A stretch of 64,000 bases of DNA. Source: UBA1450 sp964452355. GTDB taxonomy: Bacteria; Patescibacteriota; Microgenomatia; UBA1406; GWC2-37-13. Below the pieces are notes generated by a model. The model saw only the letters and a program-made list of their open reading frames with translations. It was not told the origin of the DNA and did no database searches. The stretch is taken from positions 1 through 64,000 of the forward strand of contig CAYVKV010000005.1 in the NCBI GenBank assembly GCA_964452355.1, in the 5' to 3' direction. The position numbers and the translations under genes were made by a program. This document shows, piece by piece, positions 6,389 to 14,716 of this stretch; the stretch's first letter is position 1, and the number at the start of each line of letters is the position of its first letter.

Positions 6389-7951
6389 CTACTCGCGCGG
6401 TCCCGCCCTTACTACGACGGGGAGGTAGAATTGGAGCCATATGACAGGAAAATTCTCTATCACAGTCACTATGGCAAAGTCCGTATTGTCTGACGGCCGG
6501 AGCTCAGGACGATCGCTCGTCGCAGTCGCCGTGAAGGTGAAAGATTCGCCAAGCTCAACTGTGACTGTATAGACCTTCATTTCCCCTTCGGCAAAGTCAT
6601 CATCGTCCCAGTTTTTTTCCAAACCATTGGGCATTTGTAGAATTGACGAAACTTTCGAAGCCGAGCCGTTGTTTGTGATGATCACTGTCACTGTGACCTG
6701 TTCGCCTGCGTATATCTCGGTCGGCTCAACGGTGAGCGCGACTTGCAGATCCGTGCAAATCGAGGGATCAAGCACGCACGGTAAAGGAAAGCTTGGATCG
6801 AGCCTAAGAGAGGGACCACTGACTGGCTCGCCCCCATCGGGAGGACGAACTCCGCCACCATCGAGGGTTGGAAGGAACACGGTCCAGACTGGCGGCAGCG
6901 GAGCCTCAACGACCGTCACCGTAAAAGTGGCGGTGTTGTTTGACCAGTCCGGATCCACCAGCCCGCCGAGGGGGGTGGTGATGGCTGTGGCCGTGACCAC
7001 CCCAGTCTGTGTGAATGTGCGGCTTATGGTCATCGTTCCCCCCAGTCGCAGCCGAGGGTCGTGAGCCATCTCGTATCGATAACCATTCATCTCCAGAACT
7101 GCTTCAAACGGAGGATCCCCAGGGAGATCTACCATCCAGGTTAAGATTAGGCTCTCGTCCACTTCCACTTCCGCTGGAGCAGAGATTGAAGTAGAGAGAT
7201 CCGCGGTTTCGACCGTGTATGTGATCTCCCTAACATACAGGTCACCGACACTTTCAACGGCATGGATCGCAGCGGGTGTCGTAATGGTATAGGCCCCCAT
7301 ACTGTTGGGTCCAAGGTACCAAACGACTTCTCCGTATTTTCCATCGGTAATCTCTTCACTGGAAAAATGTCCGGTCATTTCAATTGGAACGCCACCTACC
7401 GGTGCACCACTAGCATCAATGGCGTGAACCATGATCGAGGCGTTTTTCGTCAAATAGAAATGTATATCTGACGGGCCAAACTCTCGGTCAGCAAGGTAAA
7501 CGTACTCCTCAAAGCCCATTTTCCACCAGGAGGGAATCTTCGGCGAGCTATTAATAGCCTTGCCGTCCAGGTGAAAACTCAGCCCAGAATCGCCGAAGCC
7601 GACAGGATATATTGCGATGAAGGGCATGATGCCCTCATCGCGAGTTACCTGACAACCTACGACGTTGCCGGCCTCATCGGTCGCGCTGACCACGTGGCCA
7701 GCACCGACCATCGCGCCAGCTTGCTCGACATAACCAAAAGCAAACCTCTGGTACAACTGCCCTGAAAAATCAGGGCAACCAGGCACTTGCTCAAGGCCTA
7801 TGTCAAACAAGCTCAGTTCGACTGAATGAATAGAGCTCGGGACCGTTTCTTGGGCCTGGGCAGTTTGCTCGAGGCTGAAAAGCAGTCCGACGAGAAGGAT
7901 GAGCGGCAGTAACACCGCTCCGATCACTCTTTTGGCTATTTTTGTAGCCAT
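6389..7951 (-). CDS. Secreted GC-rich protein with CARDB/DUF11-like domains
   Basis: The protein has 520 aa. A signal peptide is clear at residues 1-34 (MATKIAKR, hydrophobic LLPLILLVGLLFSL, cleavage near AQAQE). Two Ig-like segments of the CARDB/DUF11 kind follow, one around residues 250-350 and another at about 400-500 (VEPTEIYAGEQVTVTVIITN). The C-terminus FYLPVVVRAG resembles the short LP-hydrophobic tail seen in Chloroflexi secreted proteins (from memory). A Shine-Dalgarno AAGGAG lies about 9 nt before the ATG, unlike most genes here. GC is clearly above the backbone. Probably a surface or extracellular protein of foreign origin; function unknown. Confidence 0.72.
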   Translation of the reverse strand: MATKIAKRVIGAVLLPLILLVGLLFSLEQTAQAQETVPSSIHSVELSLFDIGLEQVPGCPDFSGQLYQRFAFGYVEQAGAMVGAGHVVSATDEAGNVVGCQVTRDEGIMPFIAIYPVGFGDSGLSFHLDGKAINSSPKIPSWWKMGFEEYVYLADREFGPSDIHFYLTKNASIMVHAIDASGAPVGGVPIEMTGHFSSEEITDGKYGEVVWYLGPNSMGAYTITTPAAIHAVESVGDLYVREITYTVETADLSTSISAPAEVEVDESLILTWMVDLPGDPPFEAVLEMNGYRYEMAHDPRLRLGGTMTISRTFTQTGVVTATAITTPLGGLVDPDWSNNTATFTVTVVEAPLPPVWTVFLPTLDGGGVRPPDGGEPVSGPSLRLDPSFPLPCVLDPSICTDLQVALTVEPTEIYAGEQVTVTVIITNNGSASKVSSILQMPNGLEKNWDDDDFAEGEMKVYTVTVELGESFTFTATATSDRPELRPSDNTDFAIVTVIENFPVIWLQFYLPVVVRAGPRE

Positions 7952-7979
7952 AGGGTTTACTCTCCTTGAAAGAATTGTT

Positions 7980-8016
7980 GGCTCACTCCAGCAACTACTA
8001 TCTGGCCGAGTGAGCC
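7980..8016 (-). promoter_or_regulatory. Leader hairpin upstream of the secreted-protein gene
   Basis: Perfect 9-bp arms GGCTCACTC (7980-7988) and GAGTGAGCC (8008-8016) enclose a 19-nt loop. Read leftwards, the hairpin follows a T-run and lies just before the AAGGAG site of the gene starting at 7951. It could stabilise the mRNA or control its expression. Confidence 0.5.
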
Positions 8017-8536
8017 GAGGAAAAAAAACTTTGACGGTTACTAATCCTCATTAGACACAACGTCTAAAAGAGGAAGCTGCGCGGTGGGTCAACGGACCCG
8101 GACGACTTTCTCTTTAGAGCTGACGAATGCTCCCGAACATTGAAAAAAGAATTACTCCTTTCTTCACGTCTCATACGTTCGTCAAAAGGGACCACCCCTT
8201 CCGTATGAGATTGTGAATACACGAGACAATCTTTCCCGTATATTCACAACCTCAAAACAAAAAGAATGGCGTTCTTTTGAACGATTCATTTATAGTTCCC
8301 GATATGTTAAAGTGCCTGTTCCTAACTCCCTTTTTATCCGAAGCACCTACAGCATTTGCAGGGATTCAGATATTTGAAGAATGTAGGAAGTAAAAAAAAT
8401 CAAATAAAGCAAACAGGAAAATTCCATCTACATATTTGATGTGTATATATTACCAGATTAGAGATGATATGTCAATACTATAGGATATTAAAGTAAGATT
8501 ATTAGTTGCTTTGAGGCAATTTACTAAAAGATGAAG
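8017..8536. other. Gene-free, hairpin-rich intergenic region
   Basis: No gene is seen in about 520 bp between the secreted-protein leader and the dnaB stop. Three hairpins follow each other: TCTCATACG/CGTATGAGA (8169-8177, 8202-8210), TTGTGAATA/TATTCACAA (8211-8219, 8241-8249) and AAAAGAA/TTCTTTT (8260-8266, 8272-8278). The last one, read leftwards, is followed by a T-rich tract and could be a terminator. The rest, to 8536, is AT-rich with nothing recognisable. A structured RNA is possible. Confidence 0.45.
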
Positions 8537-9892
8537 CTACACATTTGGCTCTTGACCTTTATCCACCGTGTAGAAGCGTACCCGATCACCACGGAACATC
8601 AGATCAATCTCACCCGTCGGTCCATTCCGATGTTTGGCAATACTAAGCTTCACTGCGCGCTGACTGGCATCGAGTAGATCTGTGTCATCGTCTTCTGCAT
8701 AAATGAACATAACAACGTCCGCATCCTGTTCTATCGATCCAGACTCACGAAGATCCGAAAGTTGGGGTTTTTTGGTCCCTCGCTGCTCTACCGAACGGTT
8801 GAGTTGAGAAAGTGCAAGAACGGGTATTTGGAGTTCACGCGCAAGATTTTTCATCCCTTGAGAGATACTTGAGACCTCCTGGACGCGCGATTCGTATTCA
8901 CGATTGCCGCGTGCAAGCTGCAAATAATCTACCACAATGAGGTCAAGTCCTTTTTCTGCCTTGAGTTTTCGTGCTTTCGTGCGCATTTCGGTGATTGACA
9001 TGCCGGGCGTATCATCAATATAGATTTGAGCCTCAGAAAGGTCTCCCATTGCCTGAACAATGCGTTTGGTGTCACTGTCAGAAAGTTTGCCAGTCTTAAG
9101 TCTCCAGGCGTCTACGTCAGCCTGACCGACCAAAAGACGATCCACAAGCTCTTCCTTACTCATTTCAAGCGAGAAGAATCCGACGGGCCGCTTCTCATTC
9201 ATCGCCACGTGAAGTGCGATATTGAGAGCAAATGACGTCTTTCCCACACCGGGACGCGCTGCAAGTATGATCAAATTCGAGTCTTGCATACCTGAAAGCT
9301 TTGCATCAAGGGCTGAAAATCCTGTTCGAACACCTCGATTCGACTCACCCGACTTCATAAATTCTTCGAGTTTTTCAAAGCTCTCGGTCAAAATCTCCTT
9401 CAGCGGGATAAAATCACGATGTTGGTGTTCCTGCGCAAGTGAAAAAATTTCAGACTCAATATCATCAATAAGTACTTTTATGTCGCCCTTTTCGCCAAAC
9501 GCTCGCTCTACTGATCGTGATGCGACATCTATGAGTTTCCGCTTTGTATACATTGCTTTAACAATATTTCCATATTGTTCAACATATGCAGAAGTTGGTA
9601 CAGAATTGAGAAGATCAGAAAGATAGGACGGTCCACCTGCATGTTTGAGCGTTCCATCAGTCGAAAGTTGATTTTTTAACGTCACAATGTCAATCGGTGA
9701 TTGATCTTCAAAAAGTCGGAGCATGCTGGTGTAAATAAGCCGATGAGCATTTGAGTAGAAAAATTTTGGTCGTAAAAATTCGGCTACCAGGGCTATTGCT
9801 CCAGAATCGATCATTATCGCACCAAGTACTGATTTTTCAGCTTGATCATCATGCGGAGGGGTTTTAAACTGTGCAGAAGAATGTTCGTCCAT
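8537..9892 (-). CDS. dnaB: Replicative DNA helicase DnaB, intein-free paralog
   Basis: The gene is complete at 451 aa. It has the N-terminal DnaB domain (PPHDDQAEKSVLGAIMID at about 11-29) and the RecA-like ATPase domain with Walker A AARPGVGKT (211-219), Walker B LIVVDYLQL (about 315-323) and the RESGSIEQDADVVMFIY stretch near the C-terminus. It forms the hexameric fork helicase. At the G|S point where the first dnaB carries its intein, this copy is uninterrupted. The shared C-termini differ at many positions, so these are diverged paralogs. The gene stands alone on the minus strand. Confidence 0.95.
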   Translation of the reverse strand: MDEHSSAQFKTPPHDDQAEKSVLGAIMIDSGAIALVAEFLRPKFFYSNAHRLIYTSMLRLFEDQSPIDIVTLKNQLSTDGTLKHAGGPSYLSDLLNSVPTSAYVEQYGNIVKAMYTKRKLIDVASRSVERAFGEKGDIKVLIDDIESEIFSLAQEHQHRDFIPLKEILTESFEKLEEFMKSGESNRGVRTGFSALDAKLSGMQDSNLIILAARPGVGKTSFALNIALHVAMNEKRPVGFFSLEMSKEELVDRLLVGQADVDAWRLKTGKLSDSDTKRIVQAMGDLSEAQIYIDDTPGMSITEMRTKARKLKAEKGLDLIVVDYLQLARGNREYESRVQEVSSISQGMKNLARELQIPVLALSQLNRSVEQRGTKKPQLSDLRESGSIEQDADVVMFIYAEDDDTDLLDASQRAVKLSIAKHRNGPTGEIDLMFRGDRVRFYTVDKGQEPNV

Positions 9893-9953
9893 TGGAACAA
9901 TATCGTACCTTATTCACGACCAGAAGTAAAGTCACACTCTTACACAGTTGCTT

Positions 9954-10607
9954 TTATATATTTTGCATTACGACTACTCGAATGTTCTCGCCTGTGAGCT
10001 CTTCTCGCTTGAGGGTCAATTTTTCTATTGGTTCAATGTCAATTGCACCTATTTCTTTTAAGAAAGCTTCGAGAGGCTGTAAACCATCAAAAGCCTCACT
10101 TTTCAGACCTGCCTGTCCGTAATGCATCGGGATCACGATCGATGGCTCTATTTCATTTAAGACTTTGACAGCTTCAACAGGACCGATCGTATACAATCCT
10201 CCAACCGGAATCATCACCACATCAACGGTTCCTATTTGATCAATCATTTCATCGGGAATCATATGTCCGAGGTCACCACAATGCAATATACTAAAGTCAT
10301 CAGCTTCAAATTTGTACATAACATTTTCTCCTCGCTCTTCCCCATTATTCTTGTCATGAAAGCTTTTAAACCCTGTTATCCGTACCTGTTTTTTTTCAAA
10401 TTCACCCGGCCATGTCAGGATGAGCGGCTCACCTTTGATCTCTACCAGGCTATTATGATCTGCATGATTATGAGAAATAGTCACCACATCAGCCTCAGTT
10501 TTGGGAAATTTTAACCCAGTATACGCGCTGTCATATGGATCTGTCACTATTTTTGCCGCTTTAGAGCGAATGTAAAAAGAAGAATGTCCAAAATATTTGA
10601 TATCCAT
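9954..10607 (-). CDS. MBL-fold metal-dependent hydrolase (UlaG-like)
   Basis: The start is placed at the ATG at 10607, 6 nt after a TATACT -10 box; the longer frame runs over the promoter. The protein has 217 aa. It opens with MDIKYFGHSSFYIRS, then shows the metal-binding motif SHNHADHN, a metal-ligand aspartate/histidine region at HCGDLGH, and a final VIPMHYG. This is the compact MBL hydrolase type (DUF UPF0173/UlaG-like) found across bacteria. The substrate is unknown. An unrelated membrane protein gene lies 46 bp upstream on the same strand. Confidence 0.85.
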   Translation of the reverse strand: MDIKYFGHSSFYIRSKAAKIVTDPYDSAYTGLKFPKTEADVVTISHNHADHNSLVEIKGEPLILTWPGEFEKKQVRITGFKSFHDKNNGEERGENVMYKFEADDFSILHCGDLGHMIPDEMIDQIGTVDVVMIPVGGLYTIGPVEAVKVLNEIEPSIVIPMHYGQAGLKSEAFDGLQPLEAFLKEIGAIDIEPIEKLTLKREELTGENIRVVVMQNI

Positions 10608-10653
10608 AAGTAGAGTATAGATTACCAAATAATATGGCGTAATACAATCTTGT

Positions 10654-11097
10654 TTATTGAACACACACACTTTTCAGTACTTTGTCTCTTTGCCGTTCTG
10701 GCAACCTATTTATCATACTTTCAATCATCGTTCCCACTGTTTGCTCATAAACATAGTCAGTGACATATTCTTTTCCTTGTTCCAATGCTTGATCCTTGAT
10801 TTTTGTTGCCTCTCCCAAGACGTTTGAAGTTGTTTTATTAAGCTCAGATGAGGCGGTTTTATAAGCGTCATTAGTTCGAACTTCCTGATCAAGTGCCTGC
10901 TTAATATTTTTGCCGGAAAATAAGTTCACAATGCCCGATTCGCCAGAATTTGTCTGATCTTGATTTTGGCGCTTTGCCAAAGAATTGAGCACAATTACGC
11001 CAAAAAGGATGATTGCGGTAAGGAAGATCACTTTCAAATACACAAGAAGTGAGGGTTTTGCCGGTTCTTTTACTTTCTTCTCTTTGGGAGTGTCCAT
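10654..11097 (-). CDS. Single-pass membrane protein of unknown function
   Basis: The protein has 147 aa: a lysine-rich cytoplasmic N-terminus (about 1-17), a transmembrane helix (about 20-42, LLVYLKVIFLTAIILFGVIVL) and a helical, Asn/Gln-rich extracytoplasmic part. A TATACT -10 box lies 8 nt before the ATG. It shares its strand with the MBL hydrolase gene, 46 bp downstream. I do not recognise a family; small anchored proteins of this type are common in CPR genomes. Confidence 0.65.
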   Translation of the reverse strand: MDTPKEKKVKEPAKPSLLVYLKVIFLTAIILFGVIVLNSLAKRQNQDQTNSGESGIVNLFSGKNIKQALDQEVRTNDAYKTASSELNKTTSNVLGEATKIKDQALEQGKEYVTDYVYEQTVGTMIESMINRLPERQRDKVLKSVCVQ

Positions 11098-11137
11098 ACA
11101 CCGTAAGTATAGCGCAATCTGTAAGAAGTATAAAGTG

Positions 11138-11209
11138 AGCCGACGGTGGGAATCGAACCCACGATCCTCTTCTTACCAAGAAGATGCTTTACCACTAAGC
11201 CACGTCGGC
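11138..11209 (-). tRNA. tRNA-Thr (anticodon GGT)
   Basis: The 72-nt cloverleaf is complete: acceptor GCCGACG/CGTCGGC (7 perfect pairs), D-arm with GTGGTAAAGC, anticodon stem TCTTC/GAAGA around TTGGTAA (GGT, Thr), and T-arm GTGGG/CCCAC with TTCGATT. The discriminator base is T. CCA is not encoded. Confidence 0.95.
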
Positions 11210-11237
11210 ACTACGGAAAACTCAATTTTAGCATAAA

Positions 11238-11789
11238 TCATTTTATTGTGGAAATAGCATGATACCCCACAATAGCAGCACTTACGATCACATTTAAGGA
11301 TTTATTAATCCCCCACATTGGGATCTCAACAATCTGATCAACTAATGAAAGAGTTTGTTTTGACAATCCAAAAGTTTCATTTCCTACGATTAAAGCCACC
11401 GGCATTGAATAGTTTGCTTTTATATAGGGAATTGAGTCTTTGGATTGTTCTATTGCAATTATTTTGACTTTTGTACCTCCATTTTCAGTTATTTTCCGCA
11501 CATCTTCAATAGCCTCAGCCGTAGACTTCTTATATTCCCACGGCACTATCTTATGAGTACCAACGCTTGCTTTCTGAATCTTGTGATTTGGTGGCGTTTC
11601 CATCTCTCCACACAGATAGATCTTAGAGACTGCCAAGGCATCTGCCAATCGAAATATGCCACCAATATTGTAGGTGTCATATACATTTTCCAAAATGAAA
11701 TAAATCTTATTTCTTTTTACTTTTTTTGAAAAGTCACGCGCTTCTGTCATTGGAATATCACGCAATTGTTTTGAATCAAGTTTTTGCAT
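11238..11789 (-). CDS. SpoU/TrmH-family RNA 2'-O-methyltransferase
   Basis: The protein has 183 aa. All three SPOUT motifs show: motif 1 ENVYDTYNIGGIFRLADA near residues 33-50, motif 2 VALIVGNETFGLS, and motif 3 VEIPMWGINKSLNVIVSAAI. The family methylates the ribose 2'-OH of tRNA or rRNA using SAM bound in the trefoil knot. The short length points to a stand-alone catalytic domain. The target nucleotide cannot be told from sequence. The tRNA-Thr gene follows it downstream. A TATAAT box sits 16 nt before the ATG. Confidence 0.9.
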   Translation of the reverse strand: MQKLDSKQLRDIPMTEARDFSKKVKRNKIYFILENVYDTYNIGGIFRLADALAVSKIYLCGEMETPPNHKIQKASVGTHKIVPWEYKKSTAEAIEDVRKITENGGTKVKIIAIEQSKDSIPYIKANYSMPVALIVGNETFGLSKQTLSLVDQIVEIPMWGINKSLNVIVSAAIVGYHAISTIK

Positions 11790-11874
11790 AGTTGTGAATT
11801 GTCCTATTATAACAATCTTTGTTAATAATTAAAGTCTCATTGACTTTGATTTAATGTTATATACTATCCTATAG

Positions 11875-11964
11875 TTGACAAATGATTAAACCTATAATAT
11901 AATATCCACATTAATTATTTTGTTTGTATAAAGGCTATTCGCCTCAGGCGGATTGACAAACAAA
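11875..11964 (+). promoter_or_regulatory. Consensus promoter and structured leader of the gene at 11975
   Basis: TTGACA (11875-11880) and TATAAT (11898-11903) are separated by 17 bp, a near-perfect strong promoter. Unlike most genes here, the transcript has a leader of about 65 nt. It folds through TTTGTTTG (11919-11926) with CAAACAAA (11957-11964), with an inner CGCC/GGCG hairpin at 11940-11950. A GAGGA site lies just after the stem. Confidence 0.6.
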
Positions 11965-11974
11965 TGAGGAAACT

Positions 11975-12640
11975 ATGAAAAAAATACTTATTGCCATACT
12001 GTTTATGTTTGTAGGCGTTCTCAACGCATCTGTTGTCATGGCTGGCTCAAGTCAGTATGGACAATATGATGGTGGTACTCCAAATTATTCAATCATTGTT
12101 GATAAAATGGTTATGACCGGAAATCAGACCAAAGGAGGTCAAGAAGTATATGTAGACAACCTTTCGCCTTCTGATCCTCGCTTTGCACCAGGCGCACAGG
12201 TGACGTTCCAGGTAAAAGTAAAAAACACTTCTGATAGTACTCTTAAAAATATTCAGGTAAAAGATATCCTCCCAACATGGGTTGATGCGATTGAAGGACC
12301 GGGTGAATATGATGCTAACTCAAGAACAATCTCTTGGACATATCCCGAACTCAAAAGTGGTGAAGGGAAAATGGAAAAAATCATAGTTCAGATTAAACCT
12401 CAGGATCAGCTTCCTGCAGATCAGGGACTCATGTGTATGAACAATAAAGCAACGGCAAAATCAGATACTGTGTATGACGAAGACACAGCTCAGTTCTGTC
12501 TTGAAAAACAGGTCACTCTTACCACAAAAGGTGGTCAGCCCATTAAGACAACTCCTGATGCCGGTGCCCCTCTTCTTGCTTTTGGCGCACTCAACATGCT
12601 CGGTCTTGGAGCTGGATTGTACTTGAGAAAAAAGGCGTAA
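11975..12640 (+). CDS. Secreted DUF11-like surface protein with C-terminal anchor
   Basis: The protein has 221 aa. A signal peptide covers about residues 1-24 (MKKILIAILFMFVGVLNASVVMAG). A DUF11-like Ig fold lies at about 65-155 (APGAQVTFQVKVKNTSDSTLKNIQVKD). The C-terminus is TPDAG, then a hydrophobic helix and RKKA, a layout like a sortase sorting signal though not the standard LPXTG. It should be surface-exposed. Strong promoter, long leader and a GAGGA ribosome-binding site suggest high expression. Confidence 0.75.
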   Translation: MKKILIAILFMFVGVLNASVVMAGSSQYGQYDGGTPNYSIIVDKMVMTGNQTKGGQEVYVDNLSPSDPRFAPGAQVTFQVKVKNTSDSTLKNIQVKDILPTWVDAIEGPGEYDANSRTISWTYPELKSGEGKMEKIIVQIKPQDQLPADQGLMCMNNKATAKSDTVYDEDTAQFCLEKQVTLTTKGGQPIKTTPDAGAPLLAFGALNMLGLGAGLYLRKKA

Positions 12641-12733
12641 TATACTCTCCTCAGCAAAATCAATATTGTATATGTAAATACATCAGTCTACAGTGTTGAC
12701 ATCGACTCTTTTCTTATGTAATATAGTCGGTAT

Positions 12734-13051
12734 ATGATTACCGATGTTGATATAAAAAAACTAAAAGAAGTCTTTGCCACCAAGGAAGATTTGAAAGAAT
12801 TTGCCACAAAAGATGACCTCAAGCGATTTGCTACCAGGGAAGATTTGAAAGAATTTGCCACCAAGGAAGATGTTCAAGAGATAGTCAATGAAAGCACGCT
12901 TGGAATCGTAGAAGGAGTAAAAACAATCATTGATATGCTTGGAGAAACGAACAAAAAAACAGAGTACAATGCCCAAGAGCTCCAGACTGTCCGTATGATC
13001 CAAGGTGACCATGAGGCGCGTATCCGCAAGCTTGAACACGCTTCTGCCTGA
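12734..13051 (+). CDS. Small coiled-coil protein with ATKEDLK repeats
   Basis: The protein has 105 aa. Residues 10-52 are about four near-identical repeats of the FATKEDLKE type, which form an extended amphipathic helix; a further coiled coil follows (EYNAQELQTVRMIQGDHEARIRKLEH). No membrane segment. Such repeats are common in CPR and archaeal small proteins and the role is unknown. TTGACA (12696-12701) pairs with TAATAT (12719-12724) at 17 bp, giving 9 nt to the ATG; TATAGT at 12722-12727 gives 6 nt. Confidence 0.7.
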   Translation: MITDVDIKKLKEVFATKEDLKEFATKDDLKRFATREDLKEFATKEDVQEIVNESTLGIVEGVKTIIDMLGETNKKTEYNAQELQTVRMIQGDHEARIRKLEHASA

Positions 13052-13143
13052 CCTTCTTTTCTTCCTATACGTTTCTTCCCTTCTCTCCTTGACAAAACCC
13101 CATTAATATGATACTATAGGATACTTTGGCACTTTGAAAATTT

Positions 13144-13371
13144 CTATGGAGTCGGTAGACCGAGATGATCCTCGATGCGCGCCGTTCTTTTTTTGAGATG
13201 AGTCACATCACCATCAAAAAGTTGGATTGCAGCATCAAGCTTTTTGTCAATCTGTTTGATTTGTTTCTTTATAGGAGCAAGTTTCTGATCAAATTTCTCA
13301 TCGAGCTTTTGTTCGAGTTTAGTTTCAATCAGATTGCCGATTTTGGAGAGGTCGTCTGGGGTAAGTGACAT
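13144..13371 (-). CDS. Small coiled-coil protein
   Basis: This 75-aa protein is charged and helical, with a heptad-like pattern (IETKLEQKLDEKFDQKLAPIKKQIKQIDKKLDAA) and no signal peptide. It is similar in kind to the protein at 12734, which is transcribed towards it. A TACTGT -10 box ends 6 nt before the ATG. Function unknown. Confidence 0.6.
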   Translation of the reverse strand: MSLTPDDLSKIGNLIETKLEQKLDEKFDQKLAPIKKQIKQIDKKLDAAIQLFDGDVTHLKKRTARIEDHLGLPTP

Positions 13372-13418
13372 AGGGATACAGTACCATAGAGTTTTTTTAA
13401 AAACAAGGTGAAAAGGAT

Positions 13419-13461
13419 AAAAAGAGGGATATAATTACACATCAATTATACTTCTCTTTTT
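13419..13461. other. Nested hairpin at the left edge of GC-rich island 2
   Basis: Outer arms AAAAAGAG (13419-13426) and CTCTTTTT (13454-13461) enclose inner arms TATAATT (13430-13436) and AATTATA (13444-13450). It could act as a terminator on the plus strand because of the T-tract. The inner TATAATT could alternatively serve as a -10 box. Confidence 0.45.
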
Positions 13462-13565
13462 GCTCTTTTTCTCTCAAACTAGCTTTGGGAATAAAAAGAG
13501 TAAAATGCCCTCCAATTTGGCGGGCAAGCACGTTAACAAATCGAGACTATTTGATTGTGAATGCT

Positions 13566-13618
13566 AAGGTAAAGCATAGAGGGGGAAATCTCGCATTTCC
13601 TCTTGTGTGCTTTACCTT
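13566..13618 (+). promoter_or_regulatory. Leader hairpin upstream of the gene at 13667
   Basis: Perfect 11-bp arms AAGGTAAAGCA (13566-13576) and TGCTTTACCTT (13608-13618) enclose a second stem, GGAAAT/ATTTCC. A T-rich tract follows, then the AAAGGAG site. The order hairpin, pyrimidine tract, Shine-Dalgarno is shared with the other GC-rich genes. Confidence 0.55.
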
Positions 13619-13666
13619 ATGCAGTAACTACTTTTTTTCTTTCAGTTTCATCAAAGGAGATTCGCA

Positions 13667-14716
13667 GTGAACAAGCAACGAATTTTGAGTTTGGTCGTCG
13701 GGCTGGCCCTGTTGGCAGCCCTCGGGCTTTCGTCTGTGATTGCCGCCCCTGCGGCGCCGGACGGAGCGACGTTCGATTCTACCTGCAGCACTGTCACTGG
13801 GACCGGCCCTTCGGCCGTGACCCATAGCTGCTGGCTTGAAGCGGCCGTCACCTGGATGCGGCATTGGCAACCCGAGCTGGTGGGGTCTGACCCCGCCAAG
13901 CCGGTTTATACCGAATCTTTTGTCTTACCCAAGGCTCAGAAATGTGAGTGGTGGGGCGTTAATGCCCACCTGGAAAGCGAAAGCGGAGAAGTTTCGATCA
14001 GCGGTGGCGAAAACGTGACCTTCACCCTGTCCAGCCGGACCGTGGTGACCGTCACTGACAGCATTGGAGGCCAGTCGGCCGGGTTCGATATCTGGTGTTC
14101 GGGTGTGACCGGGGACGTTGTCCCCACCCCGACGCCGGCGCCGACCAGTACGACAGCTCCTACCGTGACACCGACCACCAGTCCGACCGCGACGAACGAG
14201 CCGACAGCCACTGTTACAGATACGCCCACGGAAACCCCAACGGCGAATCCTACCGTGACACCGACCGCCAGTCCGACCGCGACGAACGAGCCGACGGCGA
14301 CTCCCAGCGAGACGCCAACACCGACGATCACGCCCACGGCTACGGTTCCGGTTCCGGCCCTGTCCTGTGGCGACCCTATGGTCGCCAAGGCCGGTTCCCC
14401 GACCCAGTCGGCTGAGGTCATGCCCGAAGCATACCAGCCACAGAGTGATCTGATCAGCACCGGCATCATCATTGGCCAGTGGTCGATCGTCGGGCAGACT
14501 GCAACCCCTCACTTTTACTGTGTCCAGTTGCCTTCGGGCTCCTGGATTGCAGAAAATGTGTCGGGCGCGATCGTCGACAGCTCGGGCACCGCGTTGGTGA
14601 CCGGCTCTGGGTCGTTCGTTCTGCCCCACCCCACCTGGGTGTGGGTGCAGACCGAAAGCGGAGCCCAGCTCCGCGGGCCAGCCTGGAAGCTGAATCTGCC
14701 GATGGTGAATCGGTAA
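13667..14716 (+). CDS. Secreted GC-rich protein with Thr/Pro-rich linker
   Basis: The start is a GTG with AAAGGAG 7 nt upstream; 349 aa. A signal peptide spans about residues 1-27 (MNKQRILSLVVGLALLAALGLSSVIAA). A globular part with several cysteines (about 28-145) is followed by a Thr/Pro linker (about 150-228), partly duplicated at DNA level near 14159 and 14249, then a second globular part ending in WKLNLPMVNR. That ending resembles Chloroflexi secreted proteins (from memory). A hand count gives 67% GC in 14221-14280 against 42% in 17041-17100. Function unknown; likely extracellular and acquired. Confidence 0.72.
   Translation: MNKQRILSLVVGLALLAALGLSSVIAAPAAPDGATFDSTCSTVTGTGPSAVTHSCWLEAAVTWMRHWQPELVGSDPAKPVYTESFVLPKAQKCEWWGVNAHLESESGEVSISGGENVTFTLSSRTVVTVTDSIGGQSAGFDIWCSGVTGDVVPTPTPAPTSTTAPTVTPTTSPTATNEPTATVTDTPTETPTANPTVTPTASPTATNEPTATPSETPTPTITPTATVPVPALSCGDPMVAKAGSPTQSAEVMPEAYQPQSDLISTGIIIGQWSIVGQTATPHFYCVQLPSGSWIAENVSGAIVDSSGTALVTGSGSFVLPHPTWVWVQTESGAQLRGPAWKLNLPMVNR

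Noticed and set aside
8017..8536. T-box or known riboswitch
   Set aside because: No specifier or antiterminator motif, and no amino-acid gene downstream.
14159..14294. Short direct repeats suggesting a mobile element
   Set aside because: They code for the Thr/Pro linker and remain in frame; no transposase or terminal repeats.
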